From Fibrisoma montanum (GTDB taxonomy: Bacteria > Bacteroidota > Bacteroidia > Cytophagales > Spirosomataceae), in assembly GCF_003583365.1 (NCBI RefSeq), contig NZ_QXED01000004.1, positions 558,001 through 622,000 on the forward strand: a stretch of DNA of 64,000 nt. Direction: 5' to 3'. A program made the position numbers and the translations under genes. The notes beneath the pieces were generated by a model. That model had not been told where the DNA came from and did not search any database. It saw nothing but the letters and a program-made list of their open reading frames with translations. Below are positions 34,446 to 42,410 of this stretch, piece by piece; the stretch's first letter is position 1; each line of letters starts with the position of its first letter.

Positions 34446-34853
34446 ATGAAAGCGATAGAAAACGTATTTCAGGGCACGGGCGGACAGATCGATCTGTTGA
34501 ATACGCTTTACGGCGGTTCAAGCATGACGACGATGAATGTGGAGCGCGAAGATGAGCGGCTCATAATCACACTGTCGGCCCCCGGCGTTGACGCCAGTTC
34601 GTTCAACGTCCTGATCGAAGGAAGTAAATTAGTGCTCTATACATTACTGGTTGGTACCTCGGTACACAAAGATGATTACGAAGCGGGCCAGCGTCTGGCT
34701 GTACCGATGTTTCTGCGCGTACTGGATATCCCAACATTTGTGGATGCTGAGCAGATTGAAGCCATTCACGAGCACGGTAAAGTGCTGGTGTTGCTGCCCT
34801 TCAAAGACGAAGAACAGTTGCACCGCCGGATCGACATCAAAGATTTATTCTGA
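34446..34853 (+). CDS. Hsp20/alpha-crystallin-like small protein
   Basis: A 135-residue protein with the outline of a small heat-shock protein. Residues 30-60 give a beta strand and turn (MNVEREDERLIITLSAPGVD) typical of the first half of the alpha-crystallin domain, followed by FNVLIEGSKLVLYTLLV. Near the end, IEAIHEHGKVLVLLPFK resembles the family's last strand ending in an I-x-I/V-like tail. The usual A-x-x-x-n-G-v-L-x-I motif appears as IHEHGKVLVLLP. The holdase role is by family only, and the match is loose. It lies alone between hemC and nrdB, with a terminator 56 bp downstream. Confidence 0.7.
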   Translation: MKAIENVFQGTGGQIDLLNTLYGGSSMTTMNVEREDERLIITLSAPGVDASSFNVLIEGSKLVLYTLLVGTSVHKDDYEAGQRLAVPMFLRVLDIPTFVDAEQIEAIHEHGKVLVLLPFKDEEQLHRRIDIKDLF

Positions 34854-34908
34854 GTCTTTTATCTCCGTCCCGGGGCGTCTTTAGCCCTGTAGCCTATAGA
34901 TTTAATGC

Positions 34909-34940
34909 GGGTCGCTTCCACGGGAGCGACCCTTTTGTTT
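34909..34940 (+). terminator. Rho-independent terminator after the Hsp20-like gene
   Basis: GGGTCGCT (34909-34916) pairs with AGCGACCC (34925-34932) and is followed by TTTTGTTTTT. A textbook hairpin plus T-tract. Confidence 0.85.
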
Positions 34941-35102
34941 TTATGGTCTTTAAAGCCTATCCAATCCATTGACAATCAGACTTAATCCTTTCTTTGGTAT
35001 TATTTTAAGAACTTACTTTTACTTAATTCAGGCAACCGATTGATTTCGTTCTGTTTACCAATTTTTCGGATAGACTTATCGGTTAAACCGCGGCAAACGG
35101 GC

Positions 35103-35132
35103 TTGTGTAAGTGGGCAGAAGGGCTAACTTTG
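35103..35132 (+). promoter_or_regulatory. Bacteroidota-type promoter of nrdB
   Basis: TTG (35103-35105), 19 bp spacer, TAACTTTG (35125-35132). The TSS is expected near 35138, giving a leader of about 75 nt. Confidence 0.7.
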
Positions 35133-35212
35133 TTGAATCATTACTTCGGTACTTACTTCACCAAAGGCCCAGTTGATTCCGACTGGAAAACCATATAACC
35201 ACAAAAAGCCAC

Positions 35213-36262
35213 ATGCTACAACACGACGTTATCGAACCGATCTTAGAAGAAGACAAAGGCCGTTTTGTGCTGTTTCCCATCAAGCATTGGGATATCTGGG
35301 AATTTTATAAAACCCATGAGGCTTCGTTCTGGACCGCCGAAGAGATCGACCTGTCGCAGGATTTAAAAGACTGGAACAACCTTAACGACAGCGAACGGCA
35401 CTTCATCTCGCACGTCCTGGCCTTCTTTGCAGCTTCCGATGGCATTGTGAACGAGAATTTAGCTGTCAATTTTCTGTCTGAGGTTCAATACGCCGAAGCT
35501 AAATGCTTTTACGGCTTCCAGGTGATGATGGAAAATATCCACTCGGAGACGTATTCCTTACTGATCGACACCTACATCAAGGACTCGGTCGAAAAAGATC
35601 GGCTGCTCAATGCTATCGATACCATTCCGTGCGTCCAGAAGAAGGCCGAATGGGCCCTGCGCTGGATTGAGAACGGGTCGTTTGCCGAGCGCCTGATTGC
35701 GTTCGCGGCCGTGGAGGGTATATTTTTCTCCGGGTCGTTCTGCTCGATTTTCTGGTTGAAAAAGCGCGGCCTGATGCCTGGTCTGACGTTTTCGAACGAG
35801 CTGATCTCACGCGACGAGGGTCTGCACCGCGATTTCGCCTGTATGCTCTATACGGACCACATCAAAAACAAGCTCCCGGAGTCTCAGATATACGACATCA
35901 TCCGCAACGCGGTTGAAATTGAACAGGAGTTTGTGGCCGATGCGTTGCCGGTATCGCTCATTGGTATGAACGCCGATCTGATGAAACAGTACATCGCGTT
36001 CGTTGCCGACCACCTGCTTACTACACTCGGTATGCGTAAGCTCTACAACGTATCGAATCCGTTTGACTTCATGGACATGATTTCGCTGCAGGGCAAAACG
36101 AATTTCTTCGAGAAACGCGTTGGCGAGTACCAGCGGGGCGAGGTTATGGCGAAGTTCCGGGCGATGAAGGCCGCTGCCCTCAATCCCCAGGCGGCCAATA
36201 CAGAAACTGTTGTGAAAGCCGCCGAAGAGCCAAAAAGCTTCGTTACGGACGCCGATTTCTAA
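35213..36262 (+). CDS. nrdB: Ribonucleoside-diphosphate reductase small (R2) subunit
   Basis: A 349-residue class I R2 protein, which holds the diiron/tyrosyl radical site for deoxynucleotide synthesis. Ligand positions match E. coli numbering with an offset of 8: Asp76 in [10 protein letters not shown], Glu107 and His110 in MENIHSETY, and the radical Tyr114 in the same motif. Later ligands are in [11 protein letters not shown] (Glu in VEGIFF just before) and RDEGLHRDF. The C-terminal tail SFVTDADF fits the R1-docking peptide. Its R1 partner (nrdA) is not within the window, so the two subunits are encoded apart. It has its own promoter. Confidence 0.97.
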   Translation: MLQHDVIEPILEEDKGRFVLFPIKHWDIWEFYKTHEASFWTAEEIDLSQDLKDWNNLNDSERHFISHVLAFFAASDGIVNENLAVNFLSEVQYAEAKCFYGFQVMMENIHSETYSLLIDTYIKDSVEKDRLLNAIDTIPCVQKKAEWALRWIENGSFAERLIAFAAVEGIFFSGSFCSIFWLKKRGLMPGLTFSNELISRDEGLHRDFACMLYTDHIKNKLPESQIYDIIRNAVEIEQEFVADALPVSLIGMNADLMKQYIAFVADHLLTTLGMRKLYNVSNPFDFMDMISLQGKTNFFEKRVGEYQRGEVMAKFRAMKAAALNPQAANTETVVKAAEEPKSFVTDADF

Positions 36263-36287
36263 GCGGTCTGGTTCGTATCTGATACCA

Positions 36288-36320
36288 GGGCTTGCCGTTA
36301 CGTAATGGCAAGCCCTTATC
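36288..36320 (+). terminator. Hairpin after nrdB
   Basis: GGGCTTGCC (36288-36296) pairs with GGCAAGCCC (36307-36315). It is followed by only a short T-rich stretch, so the terminator is moderate. It overlaps the next promoter. Confidence 0.55.
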
Positions 36321-36324
36321 TTTG
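36292..36324 (+). promoter_or_regulatory. Possible promoter of the FkbM methyltransferase gene
   Basis: TTG (36292-36294), 22-bp spacer, TATCTTTG (36317-36324). The -33 element is part of the nrdB terminator stem, so an RNA hairpin and a promoter share the same DNA. Confidence 0.5.
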
Positions 36325-36347
36325 TAGCTTGTCGTACTTCATATTTC

Positions 36348-37151
36348 ATGGCAGCAACGGGCATCAGCCGATATTTCAGATTATGGCGGCACATCGCTAA
36401 TCCAACCGAATACGTACTCCGACGCGGGGATCGGCATAAACGGGATCTGGTTTTTACCACGCGTCCGCTGCCGGTGCGGTTTCAGGTGCCAGCCAGTTTG
36501 TATCAGGTTTTTAAAGAGATATTCATGGCCGATGTGTACGAGATCGATACGTTGGTTCGTGATCTGCCCATGAAACCGGTCGTGATCGACGTGGGGGCCA
36601 ACGCAGGCTTTTTTGACATCCAGCTGCTTTCTAAAATTGGGCAGGCGACAATCTACGCCTACGAACCCATGCCGGCCAATGTTCAAACCTTTCAGCAGAC
36701 GCTTCAGCAGAATGCCCCCCTGCAGCAGAGCGTCCGGCTGTTTCAGATGGCTGTTACGGGCAAACCCCTCGATCAACTCGACCTCTACGCCGAAGCGGCA
36801 GAAAAAAGTCAGGTAGTGGCTTCTGCCTTCGCCGGTTTCAATGGAAATAATACCCAGAGGATTACCGTACCCTGCGTAACGCTGGCGGATATCATACGGA
36901 ACAACGGGCTGGAATCAGTCGATCTGCTGAAGCTCGACTGTGAGGGCAGTGAATATGATATTATTTACAACACCGACCCGGATTTGGTCCGGTGTATTCA
37001 GAAGATGGTAGTCGAGGTGCACAATCTGGACAAGGATCGTAATAATATCGATACGTTCAATGCATACCTCCGGTCGCTGGGATTCGATACGACCTACAGC
37101 CCGATCAACTCGTTCTGCTACGCCCTGGAAGCGGTTCGGCGGCCGCTTTAG
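36348..37151 (+). CDS. FkbM-family methyltransferase
   Basis: A 267-residue SAM-dependent methyltransferase. The SAM-binding motif I is VVIDVGANAGFFDIQLLSKI (near residue 82), with motif elements AYEPMPANVQTF, ITVPCVTLADII and DLLKLDCEGSEYDIIY further on, the FkbM hallmark. FkbM enzymes O-methylate sugars or polyketides; next to a glycosyltransferase here, methylation of a surface glycan is a fair guess. The stop overlaps the converging glycosyltransferase stop by 4 bp. No signal peptide, so it is cytoplasmic. Confidence 0.92.
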   Translation: MAATGISRYFRLWRHIANPTEYVLRRGDRHKRDLVFTTRPLPVRFQVPASLYQVFKEIFMADVYEIDTLVRDLPMKPVVIDVGANAGFFDIQLLSKIGQATIYAYEPMPANVQTFQQTLQQNAPLQQSVRLFQMAVTGKPLDQLDLYAEAAEKSQVVASAFAGFNGNNTQRITVPCVTLADIIRNNGLESVDLLKLDCEGSEYDIIYNTDPDLVRCIQKMVVEVHNLDKDRNNIDTFNAYLRSLGFDTTYSPINSFCYALEAVRRPL

Positions 37152-38194
37152 ACCACGCGCTGGTACAATTGCCAGTACGCTGCGGCCGTGGCCTCCCAGC
37201 GGAACTGCCGGCTGTGCTCCATAATGCGGGTTGGCATTTCAGGGTCATTGGAATAGGTTTCCATGCCCAGCTGAAAGACGTTTACCACTGTTTCGGGGTC
37301 GAACGACGGGAAGTAGAATGCTTCGGGGCCACCTACCTCCGGAACGCTCGACAGGGTGGAGCAGAAAACCGGCTTGCCAAAACTCATGGCTTCAATTACA
37401 GGCAGGCCAAATCCTTCGTGCAGCGATGGAAACAGAAAGGCATCGCAGTTGGCATAAAGCCACCACTTGGTTGCTTCATCTACCGGACCCGGAATAATCA
37501 GGCGGTCGGCAACGCCCATCCGGGTGGCCTGATCGCGTAGGTCCTGAACGTAGGGCTTGTCGTCAGGGCCGGCTAATACCAACCGGTAGTTTGGGAAGGC
37601 CTCCAGCAGCGGCAGCATCGCATGGACGTTCTTGTAGGCCTGCAACATGCCGATGAAGAAAAGAAAGGGGCCGTCGGGTTTAACCGTAAAGGACGAGACA
37701 ATATCCGTGGGTTTGTCCATTCCCAGGTAAATCACTTCGACGGGCGTAGTGGGTGGCACCACCAGTTGCTTGCGGATGTCCTGCGCTACGTAGCTCGAAA
37801 TGGTCGTCACGGCAGCCGCTTTATTCACCAGTTGCTGATACCGGGCTTTCTGGCGGGCCTTTCGTTTGTCGGAGTATTCGGGCAGGAACAGGTAGTTTAA
37901 GTCGAGAATGGTATACACCAGGGCCGTTTTGCGCATGGGTGTGAACCGCGAATTCTGATAGGGGCAGTGCCAGACATCAAACTTCCACGGGTGCCAGACG
38001 CGTCGCCACCGGCTGGCAACCAGATACTCAGCCGAGGGGCCAAAGATGCCCACCTGTTCGCGGGAGACCAGAAAGGTAATCTGCCAGTCGGCGGGTTTCT
38101 GCCGAACCAGTTCGTTGCCTAAATGCAGGCAGAACTGGCCCATGCCACTGGCGAGGTTGGCCATGCGTTCGGTATCCAGAAAAAGATGGGGCAT
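37148..38194 (-). CDS. Glycosyltransferase family 1 (GT4-type)
   Basis: A 348-residue GT-B fold enzyme. The start is ATG 38194 (MPHLFLDTERMANLASGMGQ), since the longer frame to 38233 gives no homology. The C-terminal donor domain contains FLFFIGMLQAYKNVHAMLPL and the EX7E motif FLFPSLHEGFGLPVIEAMSFGKPVFCS. It transfers an activated sugar to a cell-surface glycan intermediate; the sugar is unknown. It is convergent with FkbM, with a 4-bp overlap, and 56 bp downstream of recX, so it may be transcribed with recX. Confidence 0.93.
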   Translation of the reverse strand: MPHLFLDTERMANLASGMGQFCLHLGNELVRQKPADWQITFLVSREQVGIFGPSAEYLVASRWRRVWHPWKFDVWHCPYQNSRFTPMRKTALVYTILDLNYLFLPEYSDKRKARQKARYQQLVNKAAAVTTISSYVAQDIRKQLVVPPTTPVEVIYLGMDKPTDIVSSFTVKPDGPFLFFIGMLQAYKNVHAMLPLLEAFPNYRLVLAGPDDKPYVQDLRDQATRMGVADRLIIPGPVDEATKWWLYANCDAFLFPSLHEGFGLPVIEAMSFGKPVFCSTLSSVPEVGGPEAFYFPSFDPETVVNVFQLGMETYSNDPEMPTRIMEHSRQFRWEATAAAYWQLYQRVV

Positions 38195-38250
38195 GCGGTC
38201 GGAGGGGAATGGTAAGGGCGTAAAACTAACCAAAAATGCGGTTAGAGGGG

Positions 38251-38709
38251 TTACTCCTCCCCACCCAGAACCGAGAAAATCAGGTCGGATTCGTAGCCTT
38301 TGCTAAGAGCGTAGCGAACCAGTTTCTGTTTCACCACCAGCGGATTGTCATCACGAAGGGTCCGGCGTTTCTTGTCGAGGAGGTCTGCCAGAGCCGCCCG
38401 GTAGTCGGTCGGGGCAATCTCCTTCATGGCCTGTTCGAGGTTATAGCCCGTAATGCCGCGTTGCTGTAAGTGCTGTTTGATCTTCCGTTTGCCCCAGCCT
38501 TTCACGCGGAACTTGCCACCGGCGAAGGATTTGGCGAATCGCTCTTCGTTGAGGTAGTTCTGCTGGATCAGTTCGGCAATGACTTCTTCGGCATCGTCGC
38601 CGTAAACGCCCCAATCGTTCAGGCGTTCGCGGACTTCCTGTTGCGTTCGTTCCTGATACGCGCAGAACGAAGCGGCCTTGCGAAGGGCATCTTTAAGGTA
38701 CTCGGTCAT
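38251..38709 (-). CDS. recX: Regulatory protein RecX
   Basis: A 152-residue all-helical protein with the three-repeat RecX fold. Visible parts are ERTQQEVRERLNDWGVYGDD, AEEVIAELIQQNYLNEERFA, KGWGKRKIKQHLQQRGI and LVRYALSKGYESDLIFSVL. RecX binds inside the RecA filament and limits RecA activity. recA is not in the window. The length is usual. Confidence 0.93.
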   Translation of the reverse strand: MTEYLKDALRKAASFCAYQERTQQEVRERLNDWGVYGDDAEEVIAELIQQNYLNEERFAKSFAGGKFRVKGWGKRKIKQHLQQRGITGYNLEQAMKEIAPTDYRAALADLLDKKRRTLRDDNPLVVKQKLVRYALSKGYESDLIFSVLGGEE

Positions 38710-38811
38710 GTATGGAAAACGTACCAGGCCGGGGAGAGGTTCGGTTTTTGGTACACGGTTTTAGGCGAGGTGGCGCAGACTCCACTACCTCGCCTAAAAC
38801 TGCGAATCGGC

Positions 38812-39741
38812 CTACCACGTCCGTTTGCTCATCATCTTGTCCAGCTCCGGCCGGGTCATGGCCCCCAGTTCCGGATGCTGGCCCAGCCACTTGAGAAATT
38901 CACTTTTAATGTCGTCGGTCCACTGGCTGTCGATTTGGCCCGTCGTGTATCGGCCTGATTTCACCATCTCGAAGCCGAACTGATCCTTGCGGGTCACGAA
39001 TTCACAGGTGCTGATTACCTGGTCGGCCATGTGGGCGGGCACAAACAGAACGCCTTCTCGCTGGGCAATCACTAGGTCGCCGGGCAGCACCATCGCGTTG
39101 CCGATTCGTATCGGCGTGTTCAAGCCCATCAGGACCATCTCCTCCAGGAACGACGGGTGAAAGTCGCGGACGAATGCGTTGAACCCATTGATGTTCTGTA
39201 ATTCCTGCAAGTCGCGGGCGGCCCCGTTGAACACTACGCCGTTGCCGGTTTTGCTGAAAATTGCGTTGCCGAGCGTAGCGCCCATGAGCGTTCCTCCCCC
39301 AATTTTTCCGAATGCGTCGGCTACGTACACGTCGCCTTTCGTCAGGGTTTCGATGGGCCACGCATTGGTGTTGCCTTTGCGCCCCTGTTTGCTGATACCG
39401 CGCTCCTTGATGTTCTTCTCCACATCGGGCCGGCTGGGCATGAACATGGCCGTAACGGCCCGGCCAATTACCGGTACGTCGTCTTTAATCAGTTTCCAGT
39501 TGCCTTCAAACTGGTTGGTATAGCCTTCGTTCTTCAGCACCGTCCAGGCGTCGTCGATACCGATTTTGCGGGCTCGTTCCAGCAGCGCATCCGGAATCTT
39601 GGGGCGTCCGTCCGGGAAGCGTTCGCCTTTCCATTCGGACGTCAGAAACGTCAGCTCGTCCTTCGGAATGGTTTGGGCCGATAACTGGCCTGTCAGGGTT
39701 AGGCCAAGAACTAGTGAGAGGGTGGCAATCGTACCTTTCAT
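38812..39741 (-). CDS. Exported RraA-family protein (HMG aldolase/regulator-like), copy 1
   Basis: A 309-residue protein with a Sec signal peptide (residues 1-22, ending LSAQT). Mature residues 30-60 (WKGERFPDGRPKIPDALLER) precede the RraA core: DVYVADAFGKIGGGTLMGA, VVFNGAARDLQEL with the RD pair, and GDLVIAQREGVLFVP. The core belongs to the RraA/HMG-aldolase fold, which includes 4-hydroxy-4-methyl-2-oxoglutarate aldolases and relatives once called dimethylmenaquinone methyltransferases. Export is unusual for the fold, and a periplasmic aldolase or lyase on a sugar-acid product is plausible but not shown. It is a paralogue of the next gene, 116 bp away on the same strand. Confidence 0.87.
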   Translation of the reverse strand: MKGTIATLSLVLGLTLTGQLSAQTIPKDELTFLTSEWKGERFPDGRPKIPDALLERARKIGIDDAWTVLKNEGYTNQFEGNWKLIKDDVPVIGRAVTAMFMPSRPDVEKNIKERGISKQGRKGNTNAWPIETLTKGDVYVADAFGKIGGGTLMGATLGNAIFSKTGNGVVFNGAARDLQELQNINGFNAFVRDFHPSFLEEMVLMGLNTPIRIGNAMVLPGDLVIAQREGVLFVPAHMADQVISTCEFVTRKDQFGFEMVKSGRYTTGQIDSQWTDDIKSEFLKWLGQHPELGAMTRPELDKMMSKRTW

Positions 39742-39767
39742 TATGTTGATTTTGGGAATGTTCCAAA

Positions 39768-39846
39768 CGCGGAGGAAGCAGAGAAAAGCGCCGAGAACGC
39801 CGAGATAGTGCTCTGTTTCCTTCGCGTGCCCTCTGCTTCCTCCGCG
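39768..39846. repeat. Inverted repeat between the two RraA-like genes
   Basis: CGCGGAGGAAGCAGAG (39768-39783) pairs perfectly with the sequence at 39831-39846. Between the arms are degenerate units of the CGCCGAGAA type. It fills the gap between the two genes and differs in sequence from the T/A-rich heptad palindromes. Confidence 0.7.
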
Positions 39847-39857
39847 GTTTCACTTCA

Positions 39858-40796
39858 TTAATGGCCTTCTTTGGCTAAATAAGCGTCTATGTCTTTCTGC
39901 GTAATAGCTAGTTTCTTGGGGTACTTGGCTACCCACGTCCGAAATTCATCCTTGATCTTGCCCGACCAGTCGCCGTGGATTTCGCCCGACGGGTATTTGC
40001 CCTGCTGAAGCAGCACCCGCTCAAATTCGTCGCGGAGGGCCGTCATTTCAGAAGCCGACACGAGTCCTTCGACCAGATGGGCCGGGATGAATACCACCCC
40101 GTATTCATTGGCAAACACGACGTCGCCGGGGAACACCGTCACCTCGCCGATGCGGATGGGCGCGTTGATGGCCGTTGGGGTCATGTCTTTAATGTACGAC
40201 GGATGATGGCCTTTCACCCAGGCGTTGAAGCCTTTGGTATCTTTCAGCTCCTGCATGTCCCGCACCGACCCATAAAAAATAACACCCTTACCGGTTTTGC
40301 CGTAGATGGCATTTCCCAAACTCGATCCGATCAGCGTACCGTCTTTCACTTTGCCGTAACCATCTGCTACGTATATATCGCCTTTGGTCAGGATGTCGAT
40401 AGGCCAGATGTTGATCCCACCTTTCTGCGAACGACCTTCTGCCTTCCCCTGTGCCCGGACCAGGCTGTCGAGGTCGGGGCGGGTGGGCATGAACTGCGCC
40501 GTTACGACCCGGCCGGTCATGGTCTCTCCCGGTTTTAGGATAATCCAGTCCTTTTCGACCTGATTGCGGTAGCCGCGCCGGTCGAGGTAGCCCCAGATCT
40601 GTTCGAGAGTACAGTTTTGCAGGCGCTCCAGCACGATGTCCGGCACCATCGGTCGGCCGTCGGGCATGCGTTCGCCTTTCCAGTTGGCGGTGAGCGCTTT
40701 AACGTGTTCGGGGGTTGAACCAACTCGCTGAGCCTGCACCGAAAGGCCACCAGCGAGCGAAAGAAGGGATACGGCAAGCAGCGTTTTCTTGATCAT
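39858..40796 (-). CDS. Exported RraA-family protein (HMG aldolase/regulator-like), copy 2
   Basis: A 312-residue paralogue of the preceding gene, with a signal peptide (residues 1-22, ending SVQAQ). It shares WKGERMPDGRPMVPDIVLER, DIYVADGYGKVKDGTLIGSS, VIFYGSVRDMQEL and GDVVFANEYGVVFIPAH with it. It is transcribed first of the two. The enolase-superfamily gene at 40918 starts 121 bp away in the other direction, so the intergenic space 40797-40917 probably holds both promoters, though I found no clear TAnnTTTG there. The duplication and shared signal peptides suggest related periplasmic functions. Confidence 0.87.
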   Translation of the reverse strand: MIKKTLLAVSLLSLAGGLSVQAQRVGSTPEHVKALTANWKGERMPDGRPMVPDIVLERLQNCTLEQIWGYLDRRGYRNQVEKDWIILKPGETMTGRVVTAQFMPTRPDLDSLVRAQGKAEGRSQKGGINIWPIDILTKGDIYVADGYGKVKDGTLIGSSLGNAIYGKTGKGVIFYGSVRDMQELKDTKGFNAWVKGHHPSYIKDMTPTAINAPIRIGEVTVFPGDVVFANEYGVVFIPAHLVEGLVSASEMTALRDEFERVLLQQGKYPSGEIHGDWSGKIKDEFRTWVAKYPKKLAITQKDIDAYLAKEGH

Positions 40797-40917
40797 CGCT
40801 ATCGGAGTGCAAAGGGTTTAGTATGTTTTTGCCCAATAAAGACCCGTAGATAAGTAAAATACTGGCATTTGGTGATTTTACTGACAAACCGAAGATTCCT
40901 AACAATACCCGAAAACT

Positions 40918-42342
40918 ATGAAGAATATTTTTTCGCGTCTGACGTCGTCGGCTCAGCCTGCCGATCGTCGCGAGTTCATTCGTAATGCCGGACTGGGCGG
41001 CCTGACGCTTGGTATGCTTTTCGACGGCAAATTTGAGCAGGAAACCGAGTTCATTACTCAGAAAGTAAAACGCGACTCCAAGCCTTCGGAGTTGAAAATT
41101 ACGGATATGCGCGTGGCGGTGCTGCAGGGGGTTCCGTTCTCCAGCCCCATCATCCGCATCGATACGAACCAGGGCCTTGTGGGCTGGGGCGAAGTCCGCG
41201 ATGGAGGTAGTGCCAACTACGCTTTAATGCTCAAGAGCCGGATTCTGGGTAAAAATCCGTGTAACGTCGAGCAGCTTTTTAAAGCAATCAAGCAGTTTGG
41301 TAACCACAGCCGGGCGGCCGGTGGGGTATGTGGTGTTGAGATGGCGCTGTGGGATCTGGCTGGTAAAGCCTACAACGTACCTGCCTACCAAATGCTGGGC
41401 GGTAAGTTCCGCGACTACGTCCGCCTGTATGCCGATACGCCGGAAGGAAAGAACTACGAGGAGTTTGCGGTGAATATGAACAAGCGCAAAGAACAGGGGT
41501 ATTCCTTCCTGAAAATGGACTTCGGTATTGGTATGCTCGCCGATAAGCCCGGTATGCTGGTCAATGCCAACAGCTGGAGTGTAAAGCGGCAGTGGGACGA
41601 CAAAGAAATGGGTAAGCTGGGCAATTACGCCAACACGAAGCATCCATTTACTCGTATCCAGATTACCAAGAAAGGGGTTGATGCCCTGGTTGAACACGTG
41701 GGCCGGGTTCGGGATATTGTGGGCTACGATACGCCCCTGGCGGCCGACCACTTTGGGCACTTCGACGTGAATACAGCCATTCAGATCGGCGAAGCCATGG
41801 AGCCGTTCCGGCTGGCGTGGCTCGAAGACCTGGTGCCCTGGTTCTATACGGATCATTGGAAACAGATTTCAGATGCCATCGAAACGCCAACGCTGACAGG
41901 GGAGGATATTTACCTGAAAGAAGAGTTTATCAAACTCATCGACGCGAAGGCTATCGATATGATTCACCCCGATTTGGCGTCGTCGGGGGGCTTGCTCGAA
42001 ACCAAAAAGATTGGTGACTATGCCGAGGAAAAGGGCGTTCCGATGGCTATGCACTTCGCTGGATCGCCAATCTGTATGATGGCTAATGTGCATTGCGCAG
42101 CTGCTACCGAAAACTTCGTTGCGCTCGAACACCACGGGGTCGACGTAGCGGGCTGGGAGGACCTTGTAACGGGCATGAAGCCAATCGTTGAAAAAGGATT
42201 CGTTAAGGTTCCCGACAAGCCCGGCCTCGGGGTTGAACTGAACGAAGAGGTGGCTAAGAAATTCCTGAAGAAAGGAGCGACCTGGTTTGCACCAACCGAT
42301 ACCTGGAATACGAAGGATTCGAACGACCGCGAGTGGAGCTAA
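40918..42342 (+). CDS. Exported enolase-superfamily enzyme (mandelate racemase group), second copy in the window
   Basis: A 474-residue protein. The N-terminus has a Tat-like leader (DRREFIRNAGLGGLTLGMLF) 18 residues in. Catalytic features: Lys in SFLKMDFG, Asp in LAADHFGHFD, Glu in WLEDLVPW, Glu in TGEDIY, His in AMHFAGSP. The pattern fits a dehydratase or racemase of acid sugars; the substrate is unknown. The insertion between residues 210 and 245 (KQWDDKEMGKLGNYAN-type stretch) is longer than in many relatives. It is divergent from the two exported RraA-like genes, and a retro-aldol or lyase step after dehydration would fit a common periplasmic pathway. Confidence 0.87.
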   Translation: MKNIFSRLTSSAQPADRREFIRNAGLGGLTLGMLFDGKFEQETEFITQKVKRDSKPSELKITDMRVAVLQGVPFSSPIIRIDTNQGLVGWGEVRDGGSANYALMLKSRILGKNPCNVEQLFKAIKQFGNHSRAAGGVCGVEMALWDLAGKAYNVPAYQMLGGKFRDYVRLYADTPEGKNYEEFAVNMNKRKEQGYSFLKMDFGIGMLADKPGMLVNANSWSVKRQWDDKEMGKLGNYANTKHPFTRIQITKKGVDALVEHVGRVRDIVGYDTPLAADHFGHFDVNTAIQIGEAMEPFRLAWLEDLVPWFYTDHWKQISDAIETPTLTGEDIYLKEEFIKLIDAKAIDMIHPDLASSGGLLETKKIGDYAEEKGVPMAMHFAGSPICMMANVHCAAATENFVALEHHGVDVAGWEDLVTGMKPIVEKGFVKVPDKPGLGVELNEEVAKKFLKKGATWFAPTDTWNTKDSNDREWS

Positions 42343-42360
42343 CTAACGGCCGGCGGGTTT

Positions 42361-42410
42361 AAAAACACGTCTGGGGGAGCACGGATTCGACTCCACCCAG
42401 ACGTGTTTTT
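42361..42410. terminator. Bidirectional terminator between the enolase-superfamily gene and the epimerase
   Basis: A 15-bp perfect inverted repeat (AAAAACACGTCTGGG at 42361-42375 and its complement at 42396-42410) with T-runs on both sides. It overlaps the epimerase stop codon by two bases and serves two convergent genes. Confidence 0.85.

Larger units (their letters stand above)
34854..35212. other. Gene-free gap before nrdB
   Basis: About 359 bp. It contains a terminator (34909-34940), AT-rich sequence from 34941 to 35100 with no recognised element, and the nrdB promoter (35103-35132). I looked for an NrdR-box-like palindrome and did not see one. Confidence 0.6.

Noticed and set aside
35103-35212. 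NrdR box or riboswitch before nrdB
   Set aside because: I looked for paired NrdR-type palindromes or conserved aptamer-like stems and saw none.
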